A stretch of 64,000 nucleotides of DNA from Sphaerisporangium album (GTDB lineage Bacteria; Actinomycetota; Actinomycetes; Streptosporangiales; Streptosporangiaceae). Within the stretch, counting starts at the first letter, position 1; each line of letters starts with the position of its first letter. Both the position numbers and the translations under genes were made by a program. Below are positions 39,360-47,232 of this stretch, piece by piece. The notes beneath the pieces were generated by a model. It had not been told where the DNA came from, did no database searches, and saw only the letters and a program-made list of their open reading frames with translations. Where the stretch lies: positions 124,001 to 188,000 of the forward strand of contig NZ_QOIL01000016.1 in the NCBI RefSeq assembly GCF_003323745.1, written 5' to 3'.

Positions 39360-40811
39360 ATGACCAACTCCGCAGGCTCCCCCAAAGACATCACCCGGCG
39401 GCAGATGCTCCGCCGTATCGGCCTGACCGCCCTCGTCGCCGGACCGGCGGGAAGCATGCTCAGTGCGTGCGCCACCGGCGGCGGCGGCTCGGACGCCACC
39501 CCCACCGCCGCGTCGAGCGCCGCCGCGACCTCCGCGGCCAACCCGTTCGGCGTGAAGGCGGACGCCGCGCTCGAGGTCGTCATCTTCAAGGGCGGCCTCG
39601 GCGACAGCTACGCCACCGACGTGCACGAGCCGCTGTACAAGAAGGAGTTCCCCGGCGCGACCGTCAAGCACGTCGCGACCCAGCAGATCGCGCAGACGCT
39701 CCAGCCCCGCTTCGCCAGCGGCGACGTGCCGGACTTCATCGCCAACTCCGGTTCCGACCTGATGGACAACGGCGCCCTCCAGACCGAGGGGCAGCTCCTG
39801 GACCTCACCGCCCTGTTCGAGGCCCCGTCGATCGACGACCCGAGCAAGAAGATCAAGGACACCCTGATCCCGGGCACGGTCGAGTCCGGCCTCATCGCCG
39901 GCAAGCCGTACATCCTCAACTATGTGTCCAGCGGCTACGGCCTCTGGTACAACGCCAAGCTCTTCCAGGAGAAGGGCTGGGCCGCGCCGAAGACCTTCGA
40001 CGAGTTCAAGACCCTCTGCGAAACGATCAAGAAGGCCGGCCTCACGCCGTACGCCTACGCTGGCAAGAACGCGTCGTACTACCAGTACTGGATGATCCTC
40101 ATCACGGCCGCCAAGGTCGAGGGCAACCAGGTCCTGCTGGACATCGACAATCTGGCCGACGGCGCCTGGACCAAGGACTCCGTGAAGCAGTCCGCCGCGG
40201 CCTGGGCCGAGATCGGCAAGTTCATGGACAAGAGCTACGAGGGCCTCATCCACACCGAGGTCCAGACCAGGCAGAACCAGGACAAGATCGCGTTCTACCC
40301 GTCCGGTTCGTGGCTGGAGAACGAGCAGAAGTCCAACACCCCGGCCACGTTCGAGTACGCCGTGACGCCGACCCCGAGCCTCACCTCGGCCGACAAGATG
40401 CCGTTCGAGGCCATCCGCTCCGCCGCGGGCGAGCCGTACATCATCCCGGCCAAGGCGAAGAACACCGCCGGCGCGCTGGAGTACGCCCGCATCATGCTCT
40501 CCAAGGAGGGGGCCAAGGGCTTCACCGAGAAGTCCGGCAGCCTCACCGTCGTCTCCGGCGCGGCCGAGGGCCTGTCCCTGTCCCCGGGCCTCAAGAGCGT
40601 CAACGACGCCCTGACCGCCGCCGGCGCGAACATCGTCACCTACAGCAGCTTCGAGAACTGGTACAAGGAGCTGGAGACCGAGCTGCGCAAGCAGACCAAC
40701 TCCCTGATGTTCGGCCGCATCTCCGCCGACGAGTTCTGCGCCAACATGCAGAAGAAGGCGGACTCCGTCAAGGCCGACAGCTCGATCACCAAGCAGAACC
40801 GGACGGTGTAG
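39360..40811 (+). CDS. ngcE: GlcNAc/chitobiose-binding lipoprotein, NgcE-like
   Basis: The 483-residue extracellular solute-binding protein has a twin-Arg/lipoprotein signal (TRRQMLRRIGLTALVAGPAG) and lipobox LSAC. The mature part carries stretches I recognise from NgcE of Streptomyces: ALEVVIFKGGLGDSYA, ATVKHVATQQIAQTLQPRF and PSIDDPSKKIKDTLIPGT. ATG 39360 follows GGAGG. It is the first gene of a three-gene importer operon with two permeases; the shared ATPase (MsiK-type) must be encoded elsewhere. The dre-like site upstream supports an aminosugar substrate, with N-acetylglucosamine or N,N'-diacetylchitobiose the best guess. Confidence 0.88.
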   Translation: MTNSAGSPKDITRRQMLRRIGLTALVAGPAGSMLSACATGGGGSDATPTAASSAAATSAANPFGVKADAALEVVIFKGGLGDSYATDVHEPLYKKEFPGATVKHVATQQIAQTLQPRFASGDVPDFIANSGSDLMDNGALQTEGQLLDLTALFEAPSIDDPSKKIKDTLIPGTVESGLIAGKPYILNYVSSGYGLWYNAKLFQEKGWAAPKTFDEFKTLCETIKKAGLTPYAYAGKNASYYQYWMILITAAKVEGNQVLLDIDNLADGAWTKDSVKQSAAAWAEIGKFMDKSYEGLIHTEVQTRQNQDKIAFYPSGSWLENEQKSNTPATFEYAVTPTPSLTSADKMPFEAIRSAAGEPYIIPAKAKNTAGALEYARIMLSKEGAKGFTEKSGSLTVVSGAAEGLSLSPGLKSVNDALTAAGANIVTYSSFENWYKELETELRKQTNSLMFGRISADEFCANMQKKADSVKADSSITKQNRTV

Positions 40812-40817
40812 TCGATC

Positions 40818-41771
40818 ATGCGGCATGGCGACGTCGGGGGCGCCGGGAGGCTGGCCTCGAACAAGATGAGGAAGTACGGGTTCATATTCTCCTTCCTCGT
40901 GATCCCGGTGGTCCTCTACGCGATCTTCGTGATCAGCCCGTACGCCCAGGCCTTCTATATCTCGCTCACCAACTGGCGGGGTATCTCGGCGAATCCGCAG
41001 TTCGTAGGGCTTGAGAACTTCACGCGCCTGCTGAGCGACGACGTCTTCTGGGCGGCCGTGCGTCACCACGCGCTGCTGCTGATCGCCATGCCGCTGATCA
41101 CCATCGCGATCGCGCTGTTCTTCTCGTTCCTGCTCAACCTCGGAGGCGGCAGCAAGGGCGGCCGGATGTCCGGCGTCGCCGGCTCGAAGTTCTACCGGGT
41201 CGTCTACTTCTTCCCGCAGGTCCTGGCCGTGGCGGTGGTCGGCGTCCTGTTCCAGGCCATCTACCGCCCCGACGCGACCGGCGTGCTGAACGGACTGCTC
41301 GGCATCTTCCACATCGGCGAGGTCGGCTGGCTCATCAACACGAACCTCGCCCTGTGGTCGATCATGGGGGTGGTCATCTGGCAGTCCGTCGGCTTCTACG
41401 TGGTGCTGTTCTCGGCCGGCATGTCGGCCATCCCGAGCGACGTCTTCGAGGCCGCGGCCCTGGACGGCGCGGGCCGGTTCCGGCTGTTCTTCAGCATCAC
41501 GCTGCCGCTGATCTGGGACACCATCCAGGTCGGCTGGGTGTACCTGGGCATCGCGGCGTTCGACTGCTTCGCCCTGGTGCAGGTGCTGTCGGTGGACCGC
41601 GGCGGTCCCGACAACGCCACGACGGTGCTGCCTTTGGAGATCTGGCGCACGGCGTTCACGTTCTCCAAGTTCGGCTACGCCTCGGCGATGGGCGTGGCCC
41701 TGTTCTTCCTGACCATCACGTTCGCGGCACTGAGCCTGCGTGTGACGCGGCGCGAGAGGATCGAGCTCTGA
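40818..41771 (+). CDS. ngcF: Sugar ABC transporter permease, NgcF-like
   Basis: The 317-residue permease is of the MalF/UgpA type with about six membrane helices (first at residues 20-42). The conserved cytoplasmic EAA loop FEAAALDGAGRFRLFFSITLPLI docks the ATPase. It starts 6 nt after the ngcE stop and ends 1 nt before the next permease gene, so the genes form one transcript. Substrate assignment rests on the neighbouring binding protein and the operators upstream. Confidence 0.92.
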   Translation: MRHGDVGGAGRLASNKMRKYGFIFSFLVIPVVLYAIFVISPYAQAFYISLTNWRGISANPQFVGLENFTRLLSDDVFWAAVRHHALLLIAMPLITIAIALFFSFLLNLGGGSKGGRMSGVAGSKFYRVVYFFPQVLAVAVVGVLFQAIYRPDATGVLNGLLGIFHIGEVGWLINTNLALWSIMGVVIWQSVGFYVVLFSAGMSAIPSDVFEAAALDGAGRFRLFFSITLPLIWDTIQVGWVYLGIAAFDCFALVQVLSVDRGGPDNATTVLPLEIWRTAFTFSKFGYASAMGVALFFLTITFAALSLRVTRRERIEL

Positions 41772-41772
41772 G

Positions 41773-42681
41773 ATGGTGACCCAAACCGACGCGTACCGGG
41801 TGGCCGGCGCGCCCCGTGCCGCCGCCCGGCGCAGGCAGAAGAAGAACAACATCGGGGTCTTCGGCGCGTTGTCCCACGTCGCGCTGATCGTGTGGACGAT
41901 CCTGGTCGTCGGCCCGATCCTGTGGACGTTCCTGGCGTCCTTCAAGACCAACCCCGAGATCGTGGGCGACGCGCCGCTCGCGCTGCCGAACAGCTTCAGC
42001 TGGGCCTCGTGGGGACGCGCCTGGGAGAAGGCGCACATCGGCCGGTACATGCTGAACACCGTTCTGGTGGTCGGCGTCAGCACGTTCTTCACGATGCTGT
42101 TCGGCTCGATGGCCGCGTACGTGCTGGCGCGGTTCCGGTTCCCCGGCAACCGGCTGATCTACTACTTGTTCGTGTCGGGCCTCTCCTTCCCGGTGTTCCT
42201 GGCGCTGGTTCCGCTGTTCTTCGTCGTGCGCAACCTGGGCCTGATCGACACCCACACGGGTGTGATCCTCGTCTACATCGCCTACTCGCTGCCGTTCACG
42301 GTGTTCTTCCTGACGGCGTTCTTCAAGACGCTGCCGCAGTCGGTCGCCGAGGCCGCGATGATGGACGGGTCCTCGCACACGCGGACGTTCTTCCAGATCA
42401 TGGTGCCGATGGCCAGGCCCGGCCTCATCAGCATCACGATCTTCAACATCCTCGGCCAGTGGAACCAGTACCTGCTGCCCATCGTCCTGCTGTCGGGCAG
42501 CGTCGAGGACAAGTGGCTGATCACGCAGGGCATCGCGAACATCAACACCAACGCGGGCTACGAGGCCGACTGGCCGGGGCTGTTCGCCGCGCTCAGCATG
42601 GCGATCCTGCCGATGCTGATCGTGTACATCGTCTTCCAGCGGCAGATCCAGTCCGGGCTCACCGCGGGAGCGGTCAAGTAA
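41773..42681 (+). CDS. ngcG: Sugar ABC transporter permease, NgcG-like
   Basis: The 302-residue permease is of the MalG/UgpE type with about six helices and the EAA loop VAEAAMMDGSSHTRTFFQIMVP. Other family marks are FKTNPEIVGDAPLALPNSFSW and RFRFPGNRLIYY. A basic N-terminus (AAARRRQKKNN) precedes helix 1. It is the last gene of the operon; a 14-bp-stem hairpin follows 34 nt after the stop. Confidence 0.92.
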   Translation: MVTQTDAYRVAGAPRAAARRRQKKNNIGVFGALSHVALIVWTILVVGPILWTFLASFKTNPEIVGDAPLALPNSFSWASWGRAWEKAHIGRYMLNTVLVVGVSTFFTMLFGSMAAYVLARFRFPGNRLIYYLFVSGLSFPVFLALVPLFFVVRNLGLIDTHTGVILVYIAYSLPFTVFFLTAFFKTLPQSVAEAAMMDGSSHTRTFFQIMVPMARPGLISITIFNILGQWNQYLLPIVLLSGSVEDKWLITQGIANINTNAGYEADWPGLFAALSMAILPMLIVYIVFQRQIQSGLTAGAVK

Positions 42682-42715
42682 CGGTCCGGGTAGGGGGCTT
42701 CTGAGCGGCCCGTTT

Positions 42716-42760
42716 CACCATCTGTAGGATATTTCGCCCAGATTTTTCCTACAGATGGTG
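42716..42760 (+). terminator. Large hairpin after the importer operon
   Basis: CACCATCTGTAGGA (42716-42729) pairs perfectly with TCCTACAGATGGTG (42747-42760) around a 17-nt AT-rich loop. It starts 34 nt after the ngcG stop. It may be a terminator, but there is no U-tract and the length would also suit an operator for the protease gene downstream. Confidence 0.6.
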
Positions 42761-42766
42761 GAAGAT

Positions 42767-42819
42767 CTCCGTCTGCGGCGTCTGTAGCGTCCTCCGCTGA
42801 ATGCCGCGCCCAGACGGAG
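42767..42819 (+). promoter_or_regulatory. Inverted repeat that could mask the protease ribosome site
   Basis: CTCCGTCTG (42767-42775) is the exact reverse complement of CAGACGGAG (42811-42819). The second arm includes most of the GGAGG at 42816-42820 that serves the GTG start at 42829. If transcribed, the stem would block translation initiation. Confidence 0.45.
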
Positions 42820-42828
42820 GGTGATGCC

Positions 42829-44976
42829 GTGACCATGTCGCAGGCCCATCATGGCAAGAGTCGTCGCAGGATTTCTGTGAAGAGACGGCTGGCCCTACTA
42901 TTCACCGCCCTCGTGCTCGGCCCCGTGGGGCTGGGACTCACCCAGACCCCGGCCTCGGCCGCCCCGCCGCCCCAGCCCGAGAACCACTGGCAGGCCGACC
43001 ACTGGCCGCAGCGGCAGCCCTGGCAGGAGCAGGAGCCGGCGGCGCTGATGCGGGGCACGGCCGGTAAGTCCGGCGGGCCCACCGCGATCGACCCCCAGAA
43101 CTGGAAGAACCCCGACCACATGACGTGGGCCGACTACAAGAAGGTCCCCGGCACCAACTGGTCGGACCCGGCGGCCAAGGGGTCCACCCGCACGTTCAAG
43201 GGCGCGCTGGTCCTGCTCGACTACCCGAACCAGCCCTTCGTCGTCACCCAGCCGGCGAACTCCACCGTCTTCGGCAACCCCAGCACGCAGGCGCACGACG
43301 TCCCCCGCGCGCAGGTCGCCGAGTTCTACAAGAACTTCCTCAACGTCCCCGGGGCGCTGAACAACGGGCACACCATCCACGAGTACTGGATGGAGGACTC
43401 CGGCGGCCGGTACGGCGTCGACCTCACCGCCTTCGGGCCGTACCAGATGCCCGGCAAGTCGCACGAGTACGCCATGGAGTTCCAGGCCGGCACCGGATGC
43501 CCGTCCGGGGACACCTGCAACCGCAACATCCGCACCGACGGGCGCGCCGCCTGGGTCGCCGACGCCGGTGACACGACCGTCGGCTCGTTCGACTTCGTCT
43601 TCTACCTCAGCGCGGGCCAGGACGAGTCCTCGACCTGGCAGGAGTTCGGGTCGATGAAGTTCCCGACCAAGGAGGACGTCACCGACGCCTTCGGGCCGCC
43701 CGACCCGGCGCTGCCCAACTGGTCGCGCACCCGGTACGTCGACTGGACCTCCTGGGCCTCGGGCTCGACCATCTGGCCGAACGCGGGCGGCGGCTCCTCC
43801 ACCCAGGCCGAGAGCTCCGGCATGAGCGTCTACGCCCACGAGTTCAGCCACATCCTCGGCATCGGCGACAACTACAACAACCCGTTCGGCGTGCCGCCGC
43901 AGCGGGACTACTCCGGTCCCTGGGAGATGCTCAGCCGGGGCACCTTCAACGGCCCCGGCGGCCCGCACAGCCGCTGGGTGATCCCGCCCACCGGCGGCGC
44001 CTCCATGGGCGCCCAGCACATGCTCCGTAACAAGATCAAGCTGGGGATAGTGGACGAGCAGAACGTCCTGCGCCTGTCGCGTGAGGCACTGGCCCAGTCC
44101 GGCCTGGTCGTCGCCAAGGTGACGGCTCGGGTGGTCCAGCCGGGAGCGAGCGACCTGTCCGGCGTCAACGTCGTCCTCGGCACCGGCGACCTCAGCCCGG
44201 AGTGCAAGGTGAGCACCGACCCGTTCTGCGACGGCGGCGGCTACCAGAACTACACCGTCGAGGTCGTGGACCGGATGGGCTCCGACTCCTTCACCCCGGA
44301 CTCCGGCGTGCTGCTGGCCAAGACCAAGAACCAGGACCGCGCGCCGTTCGAGTGGGTGATCGACGCCAACCCGCAGGACATCGGCATGACCGACTACGTC
44401 CTGCCCGACGGCACGAAGGTCCCCATCACGATCGGCGACTACCGGCAGCTCTCGGACGCGCTCTTCCACGCCGGCACCGACTCCGGCAGCGAGTACGAGT
44501 ACACCGACCAGGCCAACCGCCTGCAGTTCTACGTGCTCGACAAGCATCGCGACAAGAAGGGCCTGCTGTCCTACACCGTGGCGATCCGCTCGCTGGACGG
44601 CGCCGGCCCGCAGAAGCGCGGCGTCCGGCTGCTGCCCGGCGTCGGGCTCACCAAGGGCACGGAGTGGGCCGCCTGCGACCTGCGGCTGGTCAACACCGGC
44701 AAGGCGGCGGCGCCTCAGGGCCAGCACCCCGAGGACGTCTCGTCCTACCTGAAGTCGGACGTCTACCGCGTGTCGGCGACCGTGGACGGCAAGGGCTGGA
44801 CGACCTGGCTGCCCAACAAGCTGAGCGCCGTCGAGTTCGGCAAGACCGGCTCCGTGCGGGTCTACGCCCAGCGCGCGGCGTCCGGCGACCACCTCGCCAA
44901 GGTCAAGGTCACCGCCACCTCCGAGAGCGACCCAACCAAGACGTCCACCGCCAGTTGTCAGATGGTGGGCCTCTGA
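42829..44976 (+). CDS. Secreted M6-family (immune inhibitor A-like) metalloprotease
   Basis: The 715-residue protein has a signal peptide ending near ASA-AP (about residue 45). The zinc motif HEFSHILGIGDNY (HExxHxxGxxD) marks the metzincin-like M6 family. The preceding region (GALVLLDYPNQPF, VAEFYKNFLN) and a long beta-rich C-terminal part match actinobacterial immune-inhibitor-A proteases. The start is GTG 42829 with GGAGG 8 nt upstream; ATG 42835 is further from it. It is secreted and probably degrades extracellular protein during growth or development. A hairpin near its ribosome site suggests post-transcriptional control. Confidence 0.92.
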   Translation: MTMSQAHHGKSRRRISVKRRLALLFTALVLGPVGLGLTQTPASAAPPPQPENHWQADHWPQRQPWQEQEPAALMRGTAGKSGGPTAIDPQNWKNPDHMTWADYKKVPGTNWSDPAAKGSTRTFKGALVLLDYPNQPFVVTQPANSTVFGNPSTQAHDVPRAQVAEFYKNFLNVPGALNNGHTIHEYWMEDSGGRYGVDLTAFGPYQMPGKSHEYAMEFQAGTGCPSGDTCNRNIRTDGRAAWVADAGDTTVGSFDFVFYLSAGQDESSTWQEFGSMKFPTKEDVTDAFGPPDPALPNWSRTRYVDWTSWASGSTIWPNAGGGSSTQAESSGMSVYAHEFSHILGIGDNYNNPFGVPPQRDYSGPWEMLSRGTFNGPGGPHSRWVIPPTGGASMGAQHMLRNKIKLGIVDEQNVLRLSREALAQSGLVVAKVTARVVQPGASDLSGVNVVLGTGDLSPECKVSTDPFCDGGGYQNYTVEVVDRMGSDSFTPDSGVLLAKTKNQDRAPFEWVIDANPQDIGMTDYVLPDGTKVPITIGDYRQLSDALFHAGTDSGSEYEYTDQANRLQFYVLDKHRDKKGLLSYTVAIRSLDGAGPQKRGVRLLPGVGLTKGTEWAACDLRLVNTGKAAAPQGQHPEDVSSYLKSDVYRVSATVDGKGWTTWLPNKLSAVEFGKTGSVRVYAQRAASGDHLAKVKVTATSESDPTKTSTASCQMVGL

Positions 44977-45073
44977 CCGGCCCCACCCCACCCCTGAAAG
45001 TCTCGGACGATCTACCCTCCCCACCCCCTATGGGGTGAGACTGGGGCCGGTCTGATCTTTCACGTTGTACGGA

Positions 45074-45104
45074 CGCGCCCACCGGCCCGCTGCCGGTGGG
45101 CGCG
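45074..45104 (+). terminator. 12-bp-stem hairpin between protease and AhpD-like gene
   Basis: CGCGCCCACCGG (45074-45085) pairs with CCGGTGGGCGCG (45093-45104) around a 7-nt loop. It lies 98 nt after the protease stop and only 24 nt before the next start, so it is either a late terminator or a leader hairpin of the downstream gene. Confidence 0.55.
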
Positions 45105-45127
45105 CCCGCGCGTCCAGGGAGGGTGGC

Positions 45128-45703
45128 ATGGCGCACATCGAGTTGGGTAACGAGTCCCCCGGCATCGGCGGACTGATGGAATACCGGCCGGACACCGGCC
45201 GGGCGCTGAGCGGCCTCGCCGAGGTCCTGCTCCGCGCCGACGAGACGATCGACCGCGACGACAACACGCTGACCCGCGGGGAGCGCGAGCTCATCGCCAC
45301 CTACGTGTCGTCGCTGAACCAGTGCAAGTTCTGCTCGACCTCCCACGCCGCCTTCGCCGCCGCCCAGCTCCCCGGGGGCGCGGAGGCCGTCGTCGACACG
45401 TGCGCGGACCTCGACACCGCTCCGGTCTCGGACAAGGTGAAGGCTCTGCTGCGCGTCGCCGGCGCCGTGCAGCAGAGCGGCAAGGCCGTGACGCCCGAGC
45501 TCGTCGCCGCCGCCCGCGAGACCGGGGCCACCGACCTGGAGATCCACGACACCGTCCTCATCGCCGCGGCCTTCTGCATGTACAACCGCTACGTCGACGG
45601 CCTCGGCACCTGGGCCCCGGACGACCCCGCGGGCTACGAGGCCGCCGCCCAGCGCATCGTCGCCGAGGGCTACATGGCCCGCCACAGGGAACCCGCCGTC
45701 TGA
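45128..45703 (+). CDS. AhpD-like carboxymuconolactone decarboxylase-family peroxidase
   Basis: The 191-residue protein has the CMD-family active site NQCKFCSTSH (CxxC followed by His), the form found in AhpD-like alkylhydroperoxidases and peroxidase-related proteins. The helical framework is ELIATYVSSLNQC and EIHDTVLIAAAFCMYNRYVDGLGTWAP. ATG 45128 follows GGGAGGG. It may reduce peroxides or assist in thiol redox balance. No peroxiredoxin gene is adjacent. Confidence 0.9.
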   Translation: MAHIELGNESPGIGGLMEYRPDTGRALSGLAEVLLRADETIDRDDNTLTRGERELIATYVSSLNQCKFCSTSHAAFAAAQLPGGAEAVVDTCADLDTAPVSDKVKALLRVAGAVQQSGKAVTPELVAAARETGATDLEIHDTVLIAAAFCMYNRYVDGLGTWAPDDPAGYEAAAQRIVAEGYMARHREPAV

Positions 45704-45890
45704 CGCGCGTCCCGCGCCACCCCCGCACCACGCGCTGACCCCGTCCCGGCCGGCTCCCCACCTGGGAGAACCCCTGCCGGGACGGCCCGGGAACCTCCCC
45801 CCGCCCTTCGTCCGTCTCCACGACGCCGGAGATCGGCCGTGTCGTCCTCCGGCGGGCGACAAGCGCACCGTCCCGTGGAAAACTGGCCGC

Positions 45891-46184
45891 ATGGACAGGC
45901 TGGACGAAGAGGCGATCACCACCCGGCTGGCCGACGTGCCCGAGTGGCGGCGCGAAGGCGACGAGATCCGGCGGACGGTCACGGCGCCCGACTTCCGCAC
46001 GGCCATCGCCATCGTGAACGACGTGGCCGAGCAGGCCGAGAACCTCAACCACCACCCGGACATCGACATCCGGTGGCGGCGCCTGCATCTCGCCCTGTCC
46101 ACCCACGACGCCGGCGGCCTGACCGAGATGGACTTCAGGCTCGCTGCGAGGATCGACGCCATCGCGGCCGACCACGGCGCGTGA
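45891..46184 (+). CDS. 4a-hydroxytetrahydrobiopterin dehydratase (PCD/DCoH family)
   Basis: The 97-residue enzyme is full length for the family and contains the active-site signature AENLNHHPDIDIRW and the following strand LHLALSTHDAGGLTEMDF. It dehydrates 4a-hydroxytetrahydropterin to recycle pterin cofactor. No aromatic amino acid hydroxylase is adjacent, so it acts as a free-standing pterin-recycling or moonlighting protein. Confidence 0.93.
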   Translation: MDRLDEEAITTRLADVPEWRREGDEIRRTVTAPDFRTAIAIVNDVAEQAENLNHHPDIDIRWRRLHLALSTHDAGGLTEMDFRLAARIDAIAADHGA

Positions 46185-46320
46185 CGCCGCACGAGGGTCC
46201 CGCCGGGCCGACGTGGCCGGATGTCACCGCGGTACTCGGTTCGCGTCATCCGAGGGGCGTCCGCGGCAGGGGAGGGCCGGGTCGTTCCCCATGGCGTCCG
46301 GACGGGCGGGCGGCGAGGGC

Positions 46321-47169
46321 TCAGGTGAAGAGGTCCGGGGGCGGGGTGGGGGCCAGAACCGGGTCGCCGTCCTTGATGGGGGACGCGCCCGCGACGAACT
46401 TGGTCAGGTCGTCGTCCGCGAGGAGGCGGGCCTGGGTCAGGCCGCCGGCGGCGCGCCGGGCGAGGGTGGCGATGGGCAGCGGTGCCGGGGACGCGGCGAT
46501 GATCAGGTTGCCGAACCTGCGGCCGCGCAGGACGCCGGGCTCGGCGAGCAGCGCGACGTGGCGGAACGTTCCGCGCACGGTGGCGACGACGCGCCGGGCG
46601 AACGCGAGGCCCTTGCCGTCGGCGAGGTTGACCAGCAGGGTCCCGGCATCCCTGAGCACGCGGGCGACGTCGCCCATGTACTCGGCCGTGGCCAGCTCCA
46701 GCGGCATGACGGCCCCGGTGAAGGCGTCCAGCACGAACAGGTCGGCCGAGGCGTCGCGCAGCCCGGCGGCTCCGGCGCGCCCGTCGGTGACGCGCACCTT
46801 CAGCGAGGGCACGGACCTCAGCCGCAGCTGCTCCCTGACCAGCCGGACGAGGGCGCCGTCGGGCTCGATCACGATGTGCCGGGAGCCGGGCCGGGTCGCG
46901 GTGATGTACCGGGGCAGAGTGCAGGCCCCCGCGCCCACGTGCACCACGTCGAGCGGGCCCTCGTCGATCACGTCGATGACGTCGGCCATCAGCCGGACGT
47001 ACTCGAACTCCAGGTAGGTGGGGTCCTCCAGGTCGACGTACGACTGGGGGACCCCGGCCATGCTCAGCAGCCACCCGTTCGGCCGGTCCAGGTCGCGCAG
47101 CAGCTCGACCTCCCCGGAATCGACCGGGTAACGCCCCGGGGCGGGGGTCGTCTCCTTGGGCTTGCCCAC
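46321..47169 (-). CDS. Spermidine synthase-like methyltransferase-fold protein
   Basis: From GTG 47169 (GGGAG just upstream) the product is 282 residues. It shows the class I AdoMet/decarboxy-AdoMet fold: DVVHVGAGACTLPRYI (motif I), HIVIEPDGALVRLVRE (motif II), and LFVLDAFTGAVMPLELATAEY, where true spermidine synthases use D-A-Y/F-x-G for catalysis. It resembles the fused-MFS/SpeE-like proteins of actinomycetes, whose substrates are often unknown. It is divergent from the penicillin-binding-like gene, with only 63 bp between starts. Confidence 0.85.
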   Translation of the reverse strand: MGKPKETTPAPGRYPVDSGEVELLRDLDRPNGWLLSMAGVPQSYVDLEDPTYLEFEYVRLMADVIDVIDEGPLDVVHVGAGACTLPRYITATRPGSRHIVIEPDGALVRLVREQLRLRSVPSLKVRVTDGRAGAAGLRDASADLFVLDAFTGAVMPLELATAEYMGDVARVLRDAGTLLVNLADGKGLAFARRVVATVRGTFRHVALLAEPGVLRGRRFGNLIIAASPAPLPIATLARRAAGGLTQARLLADDDLTKFVAGASPIKDGDPVLAPTPPPDLFT

Positions 47170-47232
47170 ACGCTCTCCCACGCGTTCTGGTATATCCGGA
47201 TGTGCCCTGCCCGGCACCTTTGGGAGAACCGT

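Noticed and set aside
39117-42149. 1010-codon reverse-strand frame over the ABC transporter operon.
   Set aside because: It is antisense to three clearly recognisable transporter genes and has a composition typical of shadows in GC-rich DNA.
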